Shown here piece by piece: positions 10,718-19,941 of a DNA stretch of 64,000 nt. Under the pieces are notes generated by a model that saw only the letters and a list, made by a program, of their open reading frames with translations, was not told the DNA's origin and did not search any database. Position numbers and translations under genes: made by a program. The stretch covers positions 969,501 to 1,033,500 of the forward strand of contig JAACMV010000016.1 in NCBI GenBank assembly GCA_010909725.1, read 5' to 3'. The DNA comes from Picochlorum sp. 'celeri' (lineage: Eukaryota; Chlorophyta; Trebouxiophyceae). Numbering within the stretch: position 1 is the first letter of the stretch; every line of letters starts with the position of its first letter.

Positions 10718-12097
10718 ATGAGACAACGAATCGCTCCAGAACACGCTTGTCATGGCGGAGAAATTTATTATAATGCATCTGAATCAGTTAGATATACTGA
10801 ATGTGAGCAAACAGTGAGGATTCAGAGGGACTTGACCCTCGAGTGTCTCAAGCTTTTGGGTCCATCAGCAGCAGACAAATGGAGTGGCATTGTCATCAAT
10901 CTTGGATGTGGCTCTGGATTATGTGGCCATACGCTGTCAGAACGAGGTATATCATGGATTGGCGCTGATTTGAGCGAACATATGCTTGGGTTGGCTCGTG
11001 AACATTCCATCTGTCGTGGAAAGCTGTTGCACCTTGACTGTTTCACACATGGTGCGTTGCCTTTTCGGGATGGTTGTTTCGGCGGGGCTGTCAGCGTATC
11101 AGCTGTTCAATGGATCTATGCACACGATACCCCAGATAGTAAAGCGTTGAATTTCATGAGAGAAATGTACAGGATTCTTGGCAAAGAGTCTTTTTTCATT
11201 GCTCAAGTCTATCTTCACACTGACGAGCACATCCAAGTTCTTTGCAAAGCAGCAAACAGTGCTGGATTGGTTGGAGGTATCTATACAAGTTTTCCACATG
11301 TATCAAAAGCAAAGAAGAAGTTTTTATGTGTGTATCGGCCATCACGGGATGCGGTGCTGCCCGCTGTAGGTGTGTCGTGTTGCCCAGTCTCTTGGCCAGC
11401 TGCCATTCCATGTGCCTTGCCATGGCTGGAGTTTCAAAAGCATGTGCAGGATGATCACACGAGTATACATAATACTGTATACATGAGACTATGTGATGAG
11501 CATCGCAGTCTTTCCTCACGAGTCCTGCGATTGGTACAACGTGCAACAACATGTGATGCCCAAGACAATACACATGAGCTTGTTGCACACGTGTTTGAAT
11601 GCACATCGAAAGACCATGTTCCTTGTGGGGGTCCTTTTTTGATCCATGTATGGAATCATACAGACAGAAAGGAGGACGATATTGTGAAGAGGCTTTTCCT
11701 GGGTGTTTCCCCAAGCTACATTGGTGAGAGGATAATAAAAAGGTCCTTGGACATGTCATGGCGAGACAGGCTGAGGATATCTCAGGGCACCACGAGACGA
11801 TTCTGTCGCATAAAGATTCTCGATGAATACAAGGAGTATATGATGGCCTGCCTGACCGCAGACAAGGTACCCCCACTCTACATTGTTACCTGTGATGTGA
11901 CGGTGGATGAAGATGGCAATGCAGCCTCGTCTGCATTCGCGCGACTGCACATCACCATGCAGAAACAGTATACATCGAGCGTCATTGCTATTGATATTCT
12001 CAGCCATGATGGATCTTTCAGCATTGCATGCATCTATTACATTCCAGAAAAAATGACGAGTTCTATTCAAGATATTCAAGCATTGCTTGCCATGTAA
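10718..12097 (+). CDS. BUD23-like 18S rRNA methyltransferase with long novel C-terminus
   Basis: Single exon, 459 aa. Residues 1-205 match BUD23/WBSCR22: RIAPEHACHGGEIYYN at the start, the SAM-binding NLGCGSGLCGHTLSERG, GADLSEHMLG and SVSAVQWIY. BUD23 N7-methylates a guanine of 18S rRNA and helps export the 40S subunit, together with TRMT112. BUD23 proteins normally end soon after the methyltransferase fold with a basic tail of about 280 residues total. Here the reading frame continues for about 250 residues of mixed alpha/beta-looking sequence that I do not recognise. The upstream in-frame codon is GTG, so the ATG at 10718 is chosen; it also aligns with the family N-terminus. Confidence 0.85.
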   Translation: MRQRIAPEHACHGGEIYYNASESVRYTECEQTVRIQRDLTLECLKLLGPSAADKWSGIVINLGCGSGLCGHTLSERGISWIGADLSEHMLGLAREHSICRGKLLHLDCFTHGALPFRDGCFGGAVSVSAVQWIYAHDTPDSKALNFMREMYRILGKESFFIAQVYLHTDEHIQVLCKAANSAGLVGGIYTSFPHVSKAKKKFLCVYRPSRDAVLPAVGVSCCPVSWPAAIPCALPWLEFQKHVQDDHTSIHNTVYMRLCDEHRSLSSRVLRLVQRATTCDAQDNTHELVAHVFECTSKDHVPCGGPFLIHVWNHTDRKEDDIVKRLFLGVSPSYIGERIIKRSLDMSWRDRLRISQGTTRRFCRIKILDEYKEYMMACLTADKVPPLYIVTCDVTVDEDGNAASSAFARLHITMQKQYTSSVIAIDILSHDGSFSIACIYYIPEKMTSSIQDIQALLAM

Positions 12098-12117
12098 TCA
12101 CTAGATTCAATCATATA

Positions 12118-12895
12118 CTATAGCTTACTGCGCCAATCCAGATTCTTCTGCGACGCTTCTTCTTCAAATGGCAACACCACTTCATCTGCAGCAGCGTAAA
12201 AGGATTCTAAATCATAATACTCTCGCTCATCCGCAGTCAGCACATGAATGACAACATCCCCAAAATCCAACAATTCCCAGGACGATTTTGCAGAGGATGA
12301 AGCTGCAGGCCTCATGCCATGCTCCTCAAAAGCAACCTTTTCAATCTTTCCTAAAATAGCATTCAACTGCGGTCTAGAAAACACAGTCACAAACATCATG
12401 TAGCGTGTCCAATAGACCACTGGAGCGACATGAAGCAACAATAAATCTTCTCCCTTTAAATCCCATGCCACTTTTGCCATGGCTACTGCGAACGACCTAA
12501 TCTCCTCGTCTTCCTCCTCAACCTCTTGTTGAGGCAGTGACGCCTCTGGCTGCATACCATCAGACTCTTCTAGCACCGCCATAGAAGAGTCATCCTCATC
12601 TTCGCCGTCTTCCCACGCATCATTTGAACCTTTGGCATGGCAACTCACGCTGTGTCTCATAGTAGCCACTCCAATAAAACCATGACTATTATTATTATAC
12701 TTCTGCAGGACACATAGAGTCCACATCAACAGGTAAACTTTTCATCCACAGCAGGACATACATTGTCCATATACATACCATATTTCTATATCTCAAAGGC
12801 ATGCATGGACCAGCTCTACGACAAGCTCCAACACATGCTGCAAGTCTGTTGCATGGCATCGACCTGAACTCCTGTCGACACAATTGACTGGCCAT
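12118..12895 (-). CDS. RsfS/Iojap ribosomal silencing factor, probably plastid
   Basis: Two exons (12779-12895, 12118-12702; intron 76 nt, GTATGT...TGCAG), 233 aa. Exon 1 encodes a Cys/Arg-rich N-terminus without acids, typical of an organelle presequence. An acidic linker precedes the RsfS domain: AVAMAKVAWDLKGEDLLLL, VAPVVYWTRYMMF, SWELLDFGDVVIHVL and REYYDLESFYA. RsfS binds uL14 of the 50S subunit and blocks subunit joining; Iojap is the plant plastid form. It is convergent with BUD23, with 20 bp between stops. Organelle assignment is inference and mitochondrion is possible. Confidence 0.9.
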
Positions 12896-13338
12896 TCTGA
12901 CGCAGTCTATATCCTAAATGTTGTAAATATGAAAATTAATGAATACCCATCTCCTCATTGCATGCATAGTTTGTGGCTGCACAAGTGTCGAACCATCGTA
13001 ATAAAAATATTAAAATGCTTCAGCCAGATGGTGCCATTCTCAGATGAATGCATGTCACATGCAGAATATCCATTTCAATTGTGTCGAATTGTCTCAAAGA
13101 CTCTGTAGATCAGCAGAGACAGCACTGAGCCATACCTATAGCCTATTGTAGTAGTAGAACTCATTTCGGTATATGTCACAATGGAGAGGCGAAGGGCCAC
13201 TCAAATGCTCATGGTACGTATATATAATGTATATATGGTCTCACGATGGCATAGTATCATCAAGGGTACCTGATCATTGGACGCAAGGCAAAAGAATGCC
13301 GAGACTGAAAGCTCCTTTGCTTCATGTAGAGGTATCTC
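12896..13338. other. Divergent spacer with a possible upstream exon of hslU
   Basis: An ATG at 13181 opens 11 codons rich in Arg, ending in a GTACGT donor at 13214. A TAG acceptor ends at 13329 and the spliced frame runs into the HslU ORF. If used, it adds 14 residues with presequence character. Otherwise no gene is seen here. Confidence 0.4.
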
Positions 13339-14862
13339 ATGAATCATTATCAAAATGGAAAGGAAGTACGAAAGGGTCTGGACACGATTGTGCGTGATGG
13401 GGCCAAGAGCGGGGTTTTACCTCGAGTGTCCGGGTGTCACGCTCGTTGGAGCAGTAGTTCGTCGGCATCTGCGGTTCCAAGCAGTAATGCATCGCATGTG
13501 TCTGTGAGATACGAGATTGATGGGGATGGGGGCATGACGGATGCGAGCCTGACGCCGAGGGAAATAGTTCAGATGTTGGATAGGCATATTGTTGGTCAGC
13601 ATGCTGCGAAGAAGGCGGTTGCGAATGCCCTGCGGAATCGGTGGAGGAGGAGGCAGATAACCTCTCCATTGCGTGATGAGATTGTTCCGAAGAATATTCT
13701 CATGTTGGGACCGACCGGGTGTGGGAAGACTGAGATTGCGAGGCGGCTTGCAAAGTTGGCTGATGCCCCGTTTGTCAAGGTGGAAGCAACCAAGTTTACA
13801 GAGGTCGGATTTCATGGAAGGGATGTGGATCAAATGATTCGGGATTTGGTGGAGAATTCTTTGTTGATGGTTCGACAGCGTATGAGAAGAAAGCATCAGG
13901 AGGCGATTGATAGTGCTGTTGAGGATGCTGTTGTTTCTGCCATGGTGGGAGAGCATGCGAGCAAGGAAACAATCGCCTCGTTCAAGAGGCTCTATCGGGA
14001 GGGAGAATTAGATGATCGAGCGATCGAGATTGATATACCAATGTCTCCCTCTCAAAGATTTCAGCCTCCAGGTGCAGGAGAGAATGGTCTCCAGGAGATG
14101 GTGATTCGAGTGGACAAGTTGTTTAGGAATTCAGGGCGGGGGGAGAACAAGAGGAAGATGAAAATATCGGAAGCAAGACCGTTGTTGGAGGAACACGAGT
14201 CGGAAAAGTTTATGGACTCGGATTCAGTGAACAGAGAAGCGATTCAGGCAGTGGAACAAGATGGTATTGTATTTATTGATGAAATAGACAAGATTGTGAG
14301 CAATAGTGAGCATCGATACGGGGCAGATGCATCATCAGAAGGTGTTCAGAGGGATTTATTGCCGATTATTGAAGGATCTGTGGTGAATACAAAGCATGGG
14401 AATGTGAACACGGATTATATATTGTTCATATGCTCTGGTGCGTTTCATCAGTCAAAACCATCTGATATGCTGGCAGAGTTGCAAGGGCGTTTGCCTGTAC
14501 GAGTAGAACTTAAAGGCCTTACACGAGAGGACTTTTATAGGATATTGACAGAGCCAGAGGGGAATATGATCAAGCAACAGGTTGCTCTGTTGGCAACGGA
14601 AGGTATTGAGCTGGTGTTTACCGATGAGGCCATCAGTGAGATTGCGCGTGTGGCGGAAGAAATAAATACAAATGTGGATAATATTGGTGCGAGAAGGCTG
14701 TATACTATTATTGAAAGGATCCTGGAGGATATCAGTTTTGAGGCTCCAGACAGAGCATCATCAGAGTCTGGCAAGACTACAATTACGATTGATAAATCGG
14801 ATGTCACAGACAAACTGTCTGATTTGCTTCAGCAGCAGGACCTCTCCAAGTATGTTCTATAG
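13339..14862 (+). CDS. hslU: HslU (ClpY) AAA+ ATPase of the mitochondrial HslVU protease
   Basis: 507 aa from the ATG used here. A Ser-rich presequence of ~65 residues precedes LTPREIVQMLDRHIVGQ. Walker A is GPTGCGKT (residues 124-131), followed by the HslU signature FTEVGFHGRDVD, Walker B GIVFIDEIDKI, and the sensor region NIGARRLYTIIE. The C-terminal tail DLSKYVL corresponds to the bacterial DLSRFIL-like peptide that inserts into HslV, so a partner HslV should be encoded elsewhere. Eukaryotic HslVU is mitochondrial in the protists where it is known. An extra upstream exon is possible (see preceding spacer). Confidence 0.93.
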   Translation: MNHYQNGKEVRKGLDTIVRDGAKSGVLPRVSGCHARWSSSSSASAVPSSNASHVSVRYEIDGDGGMTDASLTPREIVQMLDRHIVGQHAAKKAVANALRNRWRRRQITSPLRDEIVPKNILMLGPTGCGKTEIARRLAKLADAPFVKVEATKFTEVGFHGRDVDQMIRDLVENSLLMVRQRMRRKHQEAIDSAVEDAVVSAMVGEHASKETIASFKRLYREGELDDRAIEIDIPMSPSQRFQPPGAGENGLQEMVIRVDKLFRNSGRGENKRKMKISEARPLLEEHESEKFMDSDSVNREAIQAVEQDGIVFIDEIDKIVSNSEHRYGADASSEGVQRDLLPIIEGSVVNTKHGNVNTDYILFICSGAFHQSKPSDMLAELQGRLPVRVELKGLTREDFYRILTEPEGNMIKQQVALLATEGIELVFTDEAISEIARVAEEINTNVDNIGARRLYTIIERILEDISFEAPDRASSESGKTTITIDKSDVTDKLSDLLQQQDLSKYVL

Positions 14863-14948
14863 AGAACCTAGATACAAGTCGAATCATTTACAAAAGTGAA
14901 AGGTTCATTGTTATTGTACAATCATGCATGAATTGAAAATTCAATCAT

Positions 14949-15494
14949 CTAATCTCCACTGAATTTTTCCATAATCCCAACAATACCGACACCTCCGCAG
15001 TCTTTACATGCCATCATTGTTGTTCCTTTACAAAGCCAGCACGGTCCATTGTCGATGAACATCCACCTTGGATCAACGATTCCATTATTGACTACCACTG
15101 GTTTCCCATCAAACATGTCCTGTGCAAGGCCCTCGCGGTTCGAGCCTGACCCAGCACAGCCAGAACAGACAACCATCCCCTCTCCATTGCACGATGCACA
15201 CCTCGAGGTGTCTGGCATAATTGGGCCCAGGCCTGCCGCTGCACGTCGCTTCCTCGTCAGAAATTCAAGCTGGTCTGGACTGAGGGTTGCTTCTTCTTCT
15301 TCCGACACCCAGGATTGTTCAGTGGTGCTTGTCGATGAATCAGATTGTATGCCTACATCCGCAGCGCTGACACGCTTGAGTTGTCGCAGCTTGGACCTCA
15401 ACAAGGCAGAAGAGCTCCCCCTAGTGCTGCCATGCTTTGATGGCATGGAGCCCATGCTGCAGCATATGTTTCGTGACAAGACAGTTGTTTTCAT
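14949..15494 (-). CDS. DnaJ-type zinc-finger (CXXCXGXG) protein, probably plastid
   Basis: Single exon, 181 aa. The N-terminal ~60 residues are Ser/Arg-rich and look like a transit peptide. The C-terminal half carries four cysteine motifs, CASCNGEG, CSGCAGSG, CWLCKGTT and CKDCGGVG, i.e. the DnaJ zinc-finger domain without a J domain. Small plastid proteins of this kind in plants (BSD2, LQY1-like) assist assembly of photosynthetic complexes, but I cannot say which one this is. A TGTAA motif lies at 14888-14892 (reverse). It is convergent with hslU, with 86 bp between them. Confidence 0.82.
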   Translation of the reverse strand: MKTTVLSRNICCSMGSMPSKHGSTRGSSSALLRSKLRQLKRVSAADVGIQSDSSTSTTEQSWVSEEEEATLSPDQLEFLTRKRRAAAGLGPIMPDTSRCASCNGEGMVVCSGCAGSGSNREGLAQDMFDGKPVVVNNGIVDPRWMFIDNGPCWLCKGTTMMACKDCGGVGIVGIMEKFSGD

Positions 15495-15784
15495 TGCTTA
15501 TAGCGTTGATAGCAGTACCAAGCAGCCTGGGTAAAATGCTGGTGTGAAACTTTGGAACATACACCTACCAACCAAGTTGTTGGAGGTATTGCCTTGCTCT
15601 TCTTCTTGTTGTATTGACGCAGCGATCAACTTGACGCCCCGGATCGGTAATAATTTATTACAAATATGCTTTTTATAAATATTGGTGTAGCACATTGGGA
15701 CAATTGATGTCACCCACAAGGATCGTCCGATCATCCGACTCGAATGTGTAGTAGAGTTCATGATGATGAGCACTGTCATGAAAG

Positions 15785-17223
15785 CTACCGAGATCGTTTC
15801 TTCTTCCTATGTCGATCTCGCCCAGACTCCCTTGGATCCTCTTCATCTTCAAACACATAGTCATATCGTTTGGACGAGGGTCCCCGTCTGTGTCTGTCTT
15901 TCAACTGCAGGCCCTGTCGGCGAGGCTCTTGGTGCTCAAACGAAGCCCCTTGGTCGCCCTTGGTACCAAACTTTTTGTACTGCTTCCACAGATGACTGAC
16001 ACTCTGACTGAAGTCAACCTTGATACGCCGATCATCAATCAAAACATTGTTCATCTTGAAGTATGCCTCTTCACAGGAAGCCTCGGAATCAAACCCTATA
16101 AACCCATAACAGAGAGAGTCACCCGTCTTGTAGTCCCGTATAATGTCACACGATTTCACCTTTCCAAACCTTCCGAAGATAATCTCTAGATCCTCTTCCT
16201 GCGTAACAGGATTTAACTTGCATATAAACAGCACATTTGGAGGTGGAGCTGCATCTGCCTCTGGCAAATCCCCAATCATCTCCAACACAGCAGCCCTATT
16301 CTTCGCCTCTTGCTCTTGGTGCTTTTCCATAGTTTCCCTGGGATCAGCAGATGCACCATTCTCTGGATTCCAGTCGTCCTCCAACCTCCCATCATGTGAA
16401 AATTCTGGCTCTGGAGACTGCTCAGGAATCAAATCCTCCAAACCTGCCAGGGCTGGTGTCGGGTCATCCAACACCATGGTACGTCGTATCCTACACCACA
16501 CACACACACATATATCCATGTGAACATATCATTGGCATCATGATCAGATGATGATGACAAGGTGCATGCACAGGGGTCGTCAACATACCTGACATTCTGC
16601 AATGGCCTCCCATCCTCATCACATGGCATATCATTAATTGCATCCAGAACATCCCACCCCTCTGCGACCTGACCAAATATAGTATGTTTATCATCCAAAC
16701 TATCCAGATTAGATCCAGTCGTTATGTAAAATTGAGAGGCATTCTGATCCTTCCCAGCACCTACACAAACACAAACATGGTTGAGTGCCAATCATCAACA
16801 AGTCTCACATAGTTTCTATGTGTACAACACGTACTTGCCATACCAACCATGCCCTTTTCTTTATGCTTGAGCCCGTGAACAATCTCATTGCTGAAAAACC
16901 TCGCCTGAGGACCATACAACAAGCCATGAATGGACTCTCCACCTCGACCAGTTTTCGTCGGATCCCCAGTCTGTACTAGGAAATCCCTTTGAACATAATG
17001 AAATATGCAATTATTGTAATATTTGATCTCGCATAACCTACATATCAAAAGCCAAGCAAACACAGCGTCAAAAAGTGGCAACAAAAGTGCAAAGAAAAAT
17101 TCCTTCAACTGATTCGACAGGACCATACACGTACTTTAGAAAGTTTTGTACCGTTTTAGGACATTCATCGACGAATAAATCCAATACGATATCCCCCTTG
17201 GAGGTTTCAAGAATCACAGACAT
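15785..17223 (-). CDS. Cyclophilin-RRM protein, PPIL4/CYP59 homolog
   Basis: Four exons (17135-17223, 16835-17037, 16589-16760, 15785-16490), 389 aa, every junction in frame. The cyclophilin domain includes [47 protein letters not shown] and [12 protein letters not shown]. It is followed by [14 protein letters not shown] and an [15 protein letters not shown] (RNP2) and LCYGFIGFD (RNP1). The tail is Arg/Lys/Glu-rich, as in SR-like factors. Plant CYP59 and animal PPIL4 bind the RNA polymerase II C-terminal domain and the active spliceosome. It lacks the zinc knuckle seen in plant CYP59, as PPIL4 does. TGTAA at 15658-15662 (reverse). Confidence 0.93.
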
Positions 17224-17308
17224 GTCTTTCTCCTCTTCTTTTTTCCAAGGCACGACGAGACTTTGACGCTTCACCACAGCATCTTCATATCGCTCAACTA
17301 TACAACTA

Positions 17309-19048
17309 CTAAACAGTATTCATCACTTTTAACACTCGATCAGCCTCCGCCCTATATCCCAAAGAATCCGCAGTCGCATGCCACAACTGCAGCAGTGGAA
17401 TATGCTTGAGAGATTTCATGTCGGCAAGACGACATACATCCAAACTCTTCTCCCGATCCCCTGCTTCCGATTCTTTGAGCGCCCAGGACAATAGAATTTG
17501 CTGATTGTTTGGACAAGTTTTCATCGCAGCTTCAAAGACAGACCTCCCATTCTCTGGAGATTCTCCATCCCATGCCAACGTTCCGTACAACTGCCACAGA
17601 AAGGGATTCAGAGGAGATACCTGGACACCCGCTCTCACACAGGACAATGCTTTTTTAATATTTTTTCGTTTCTTCTCCAACAGAGCCCATTGCAACCAGG
17701 TACGCTCGTCCTTGGGATCTATTCTTGCCGACTCTGAGAACAATTCAGAGGCCCTACCCAGGCGACCAGCTTTCTTCTCAAACGACGCCCACGCTCGAAT
17801 GAATCGACTACTTTTATATACAAACTTTCTATCCAACGTTTCAAACAACGCCCGAACGCTCTCGTCGTCTCCCTGGAACCCATACAGTCCAGCCAGGGAC
17901 TCTCCACACATCAACGCACCCTTTGCATCATAGCTTTCTACACCAACTGAGAACAATTGTATCGCTCTATCAATTTCACCATTTTTCCAAGCAAGTTTCC
18001 CCAGCTCATTCAATGCGAAGCAGTTGGACGGGGACACTGCCAATGCACGCTCCCAGGCATCTTGAGCGCTGTCTGAATCCCCAGATGCTTCATATATCTG
18101 CCCCATGGAACACAAAATAAATGCATTATTTGGAAATTGACGCAAACCTTCTTTGCATAGGCGTATCGCTTTGCGATGCTGACCTGATCGACCTTCCAGC
18201 TGCGCCCATGCAACCCATGCATGAGGATTCTTCTGCCCACTCTTGATGGCATCTCGAAGCAATGCTCGCGCTTTCGTCCGATTCCGCCGTTGAGCCTCCA
18301 TCTTTGCATATGATACGAGTAGAGGAGAGTGAGGTCCATCACCAGCCTTCAGACCACGCTCGAATCTATCCTTGGCAACCTTGTATCGCCCCTGCTTCCA
18401 TTCATGCATGGCCCACACCTGCCACACAGTTGGATCCGTATCCCCGCATCGTTCAGCCAGATACTTGAGCCAATCCACCCCTTTTCTATGCTCTCCAATT
18501 TTCAGGTACATATTAGCCAGCGTCAGCAGAACTTTCGGATCCACAGGTGCTAGATCCTCATCAACCGCATGAGCTTCCAACCCATCAATCCCACTCTGAA
18601 CATCACCACATGCATCCAAACACTTGGCAGATTGAATCATAACACTACCATCAGTACTCAACCGAAGCGATTCCCGGAAATACCCCCGCGCTGTTTCATA
18701 CGCACCCTGCTCCATGCACAGCCTTCCCACACGAACCAGAAGCCCTGCTGCTCCATCACCCCCAGCAAGTGCATCCCTGATCGCCCGCGCTACATCATCT
18801 CCTCCATCACACTCTTGCTGTACATCCTCAATCGATGGAATACTACTACCTTTGAGTTGATCAACCATAGACTGAAAGGAGTCGCTCGAAGACTCTGTTG
18901 TTGCAGTTCCACTCGAGGACTCGGAACAGATACGACGCTCTGCTATTCGTCTTTTATACAGACAATTCACCCATCTTCCAGTACCTTGGATACTCTGATA
19001 CAGAGATATCGATGGTCTCTGACGAAGACATGTCATTCCAATTGGCAT
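17309..19048 (-). CDS. HAT/TPR repeat protein, likely organellar RNA-binding (HCF107/MBB1-like)
   Basis: Single exon, 579 aa. After a basic, Ser-rich N-terminus resembling an organelle presequence, the protein is a continuous array of helical repeats of ~34 residues. Many carry the HAT signature of a conserved Trp plus Tyr/Phe-Glu-Ala (for example [29 protein letters not shown], spread over one repeat, and [16 protein letters not shown]). HAT proteins of this size in green plastids stabilise specific mRNA 5' or 3' ends. Assignment to plastid is inference. The open frame extends 15 codons upstream but lacks an ATG, so the ATG at 19048 is used. Confidence 0.78.
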   Translation of the reverse strand: MPIGMTCLRQRPSISLYQSIQGTGRWVNCLYKRRIAERRICSESSSGTATTESSSDSFQSMVDQLKGSSIPSIEDVQQECDGGDDVARAIRDALAGGDGAAGLLVRVGRLCMEQGAYETARGYFRESLRLSTDGSVMIQSAKCLDACGDVQSGIDGLEAHAVDEDLAPVDPKVLLTLANMYLKIGEHRKGVDWLKYLAERCGDTDPTVWQVWAMHEWKQGRYKVAKDRFERGLKAGDGPHSPLLVSYAKMEAQRRNRTKARALLRDAIKSGQKNPHAWVAWAQLEGRSGQHRKAIRLCKEGLRQFPNNAFILCSMGQIYEASGDSDSAQDAWERALAVSPSNCFALNELGKLAWKNGEIDRAIQLFSVGVESYDAKGALMCGESLAGLYGFQGDDESVRALFETLDRKFVYKSSRFIRAWASFEKKAGRLGRASELFSESARIDPKDERTWLQWALLEKKRKNIKKALSCVRAGVQVSPLNPFLWQLYGTLAWDGESPENGRSVFEAAMKTCPNNQQILLSWALKESEAGDREKSLDVCRLADMKSLKHIPLLQLWHATADSLGYRAEADRVLKVMNTV

Positions 19049-19337
19049 TCGAATTCCATTCACGAGTTGTCTTGTGAATCTCAACCAACGCAATGACTAC
19101 TACTGATATTGCTATTACTGCTGCCGAATAAAGTATGAATAGATGTATTTGCTGTACTCATAATCATAATAACAGCAGCAAAGAGATGTGTTCATGAAAA
19201 AAACCACAAAAGTGGCTTAATTAGGAAAGGCTTTCTTTCTTACATCCAGAGATTGCACAAACAAAATGTGAAATGAAATTATAACCTTATTATTACTGTA
19301 GAGAAAAAAAATAATTCAAAAAAGGAAAGGAAGAAGA

Positions 19338-19799
19338 ATGCTTCAGACTCGTGTGGACTGCTTTATAGCAGTTGTTGTAGCAATCTCTTGTCTTGTGCCT
19401 AGGACGTTGTCAGCGCCATCTCCACCTGCTCCATGCGGTACATTAGACTTGTCAAGTCCCTTAGTTCAACATTGCTTTCCCAGCGATGGCAGCCATCACG
19501 CTGTATGCTGTGTCGATATTTCAAATCCTGATAATCCACATTCTCCCCATGGGAACTACAATCCCCTCGGGAGGGTGATTAAAGCAGCATCGAATAGTAC
19601 AAGTTATAGCTGGTGTACGTGTTCGGAGGAGATTTGCACGGAGCAGCTTGGAGGAACGGTGGCTTGGAACCAGAATGGCTTGGGGTGGAAAGGGTATGTT
19701 CCACCTCGGGACAGACACACCACGGCGTATAATGCAGTGACTGGTCTTCCAGCGAATCAGAATGGTGTTGCCTCATCGTCGCGATCGGAGGAATTGTGA
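19338..19799 (+). CDS. Small secreted Cys-rich protein, unknown family
   Basis: Single exon, 153 aa. Residues 1-25 are a clear signal peptide: a hydrophobic core with FIAVVVAISCLV, then a small-residue cleavage region LSA. The mature part has about nine cysteines including AVCCVD and WCTCSEEIC, one N-glycosylation site (NST), and a proline-rich start. I do not recognise the fold. The upstream 140 bp are very AT-rich, suiting a promoter. A TGTAA motif lies ~35 nt past the stop (19835-19839), supporting a real transcript. Possibly a cell-wall or apoplastic protein; this is inference. Confidence 0.7.
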   Translation: MLQTRVDCFIAVVVAISCLVPRTLSAPSPPAPCGTLDLSSPLVQHCFPSDGSHHAVCCVDISNPDNPHSPHGNYNPLGRVIKAASNSTSYSWCTCSEEICTEQLGGTVAWNQNGLGWKGYVPPRDRHTTAYNAVTGLPANQNGVASSSRSEEL

Positions 19800-19941
19800 T
19801 GGCGCATCACATTGAATTGCTTTTGAAAAGCTCTTGTAATATTGATTGATGAAGAAGAACCGAAATGTACATGTACGCAGTGGTTTTGATGAGCATTATA
19901 GTATATTTTGTGAATAGTAGTGAATGAAACACGTGTAATAC

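Noticed and set aside
15137..15150. GGTTCGAGCC resembling a tRNA B box
   Set aside because: It lies inside the zinc-finger coding sequence, with no A box or cloverleaf around it.
16490..17223. Several separate short genes in the CYP59 region
   Set aside because: The pieces are consecutive exons of one cyclophilin-RRM gene. All three junctions are in phase and the joined protein is colinear with PPIL4.
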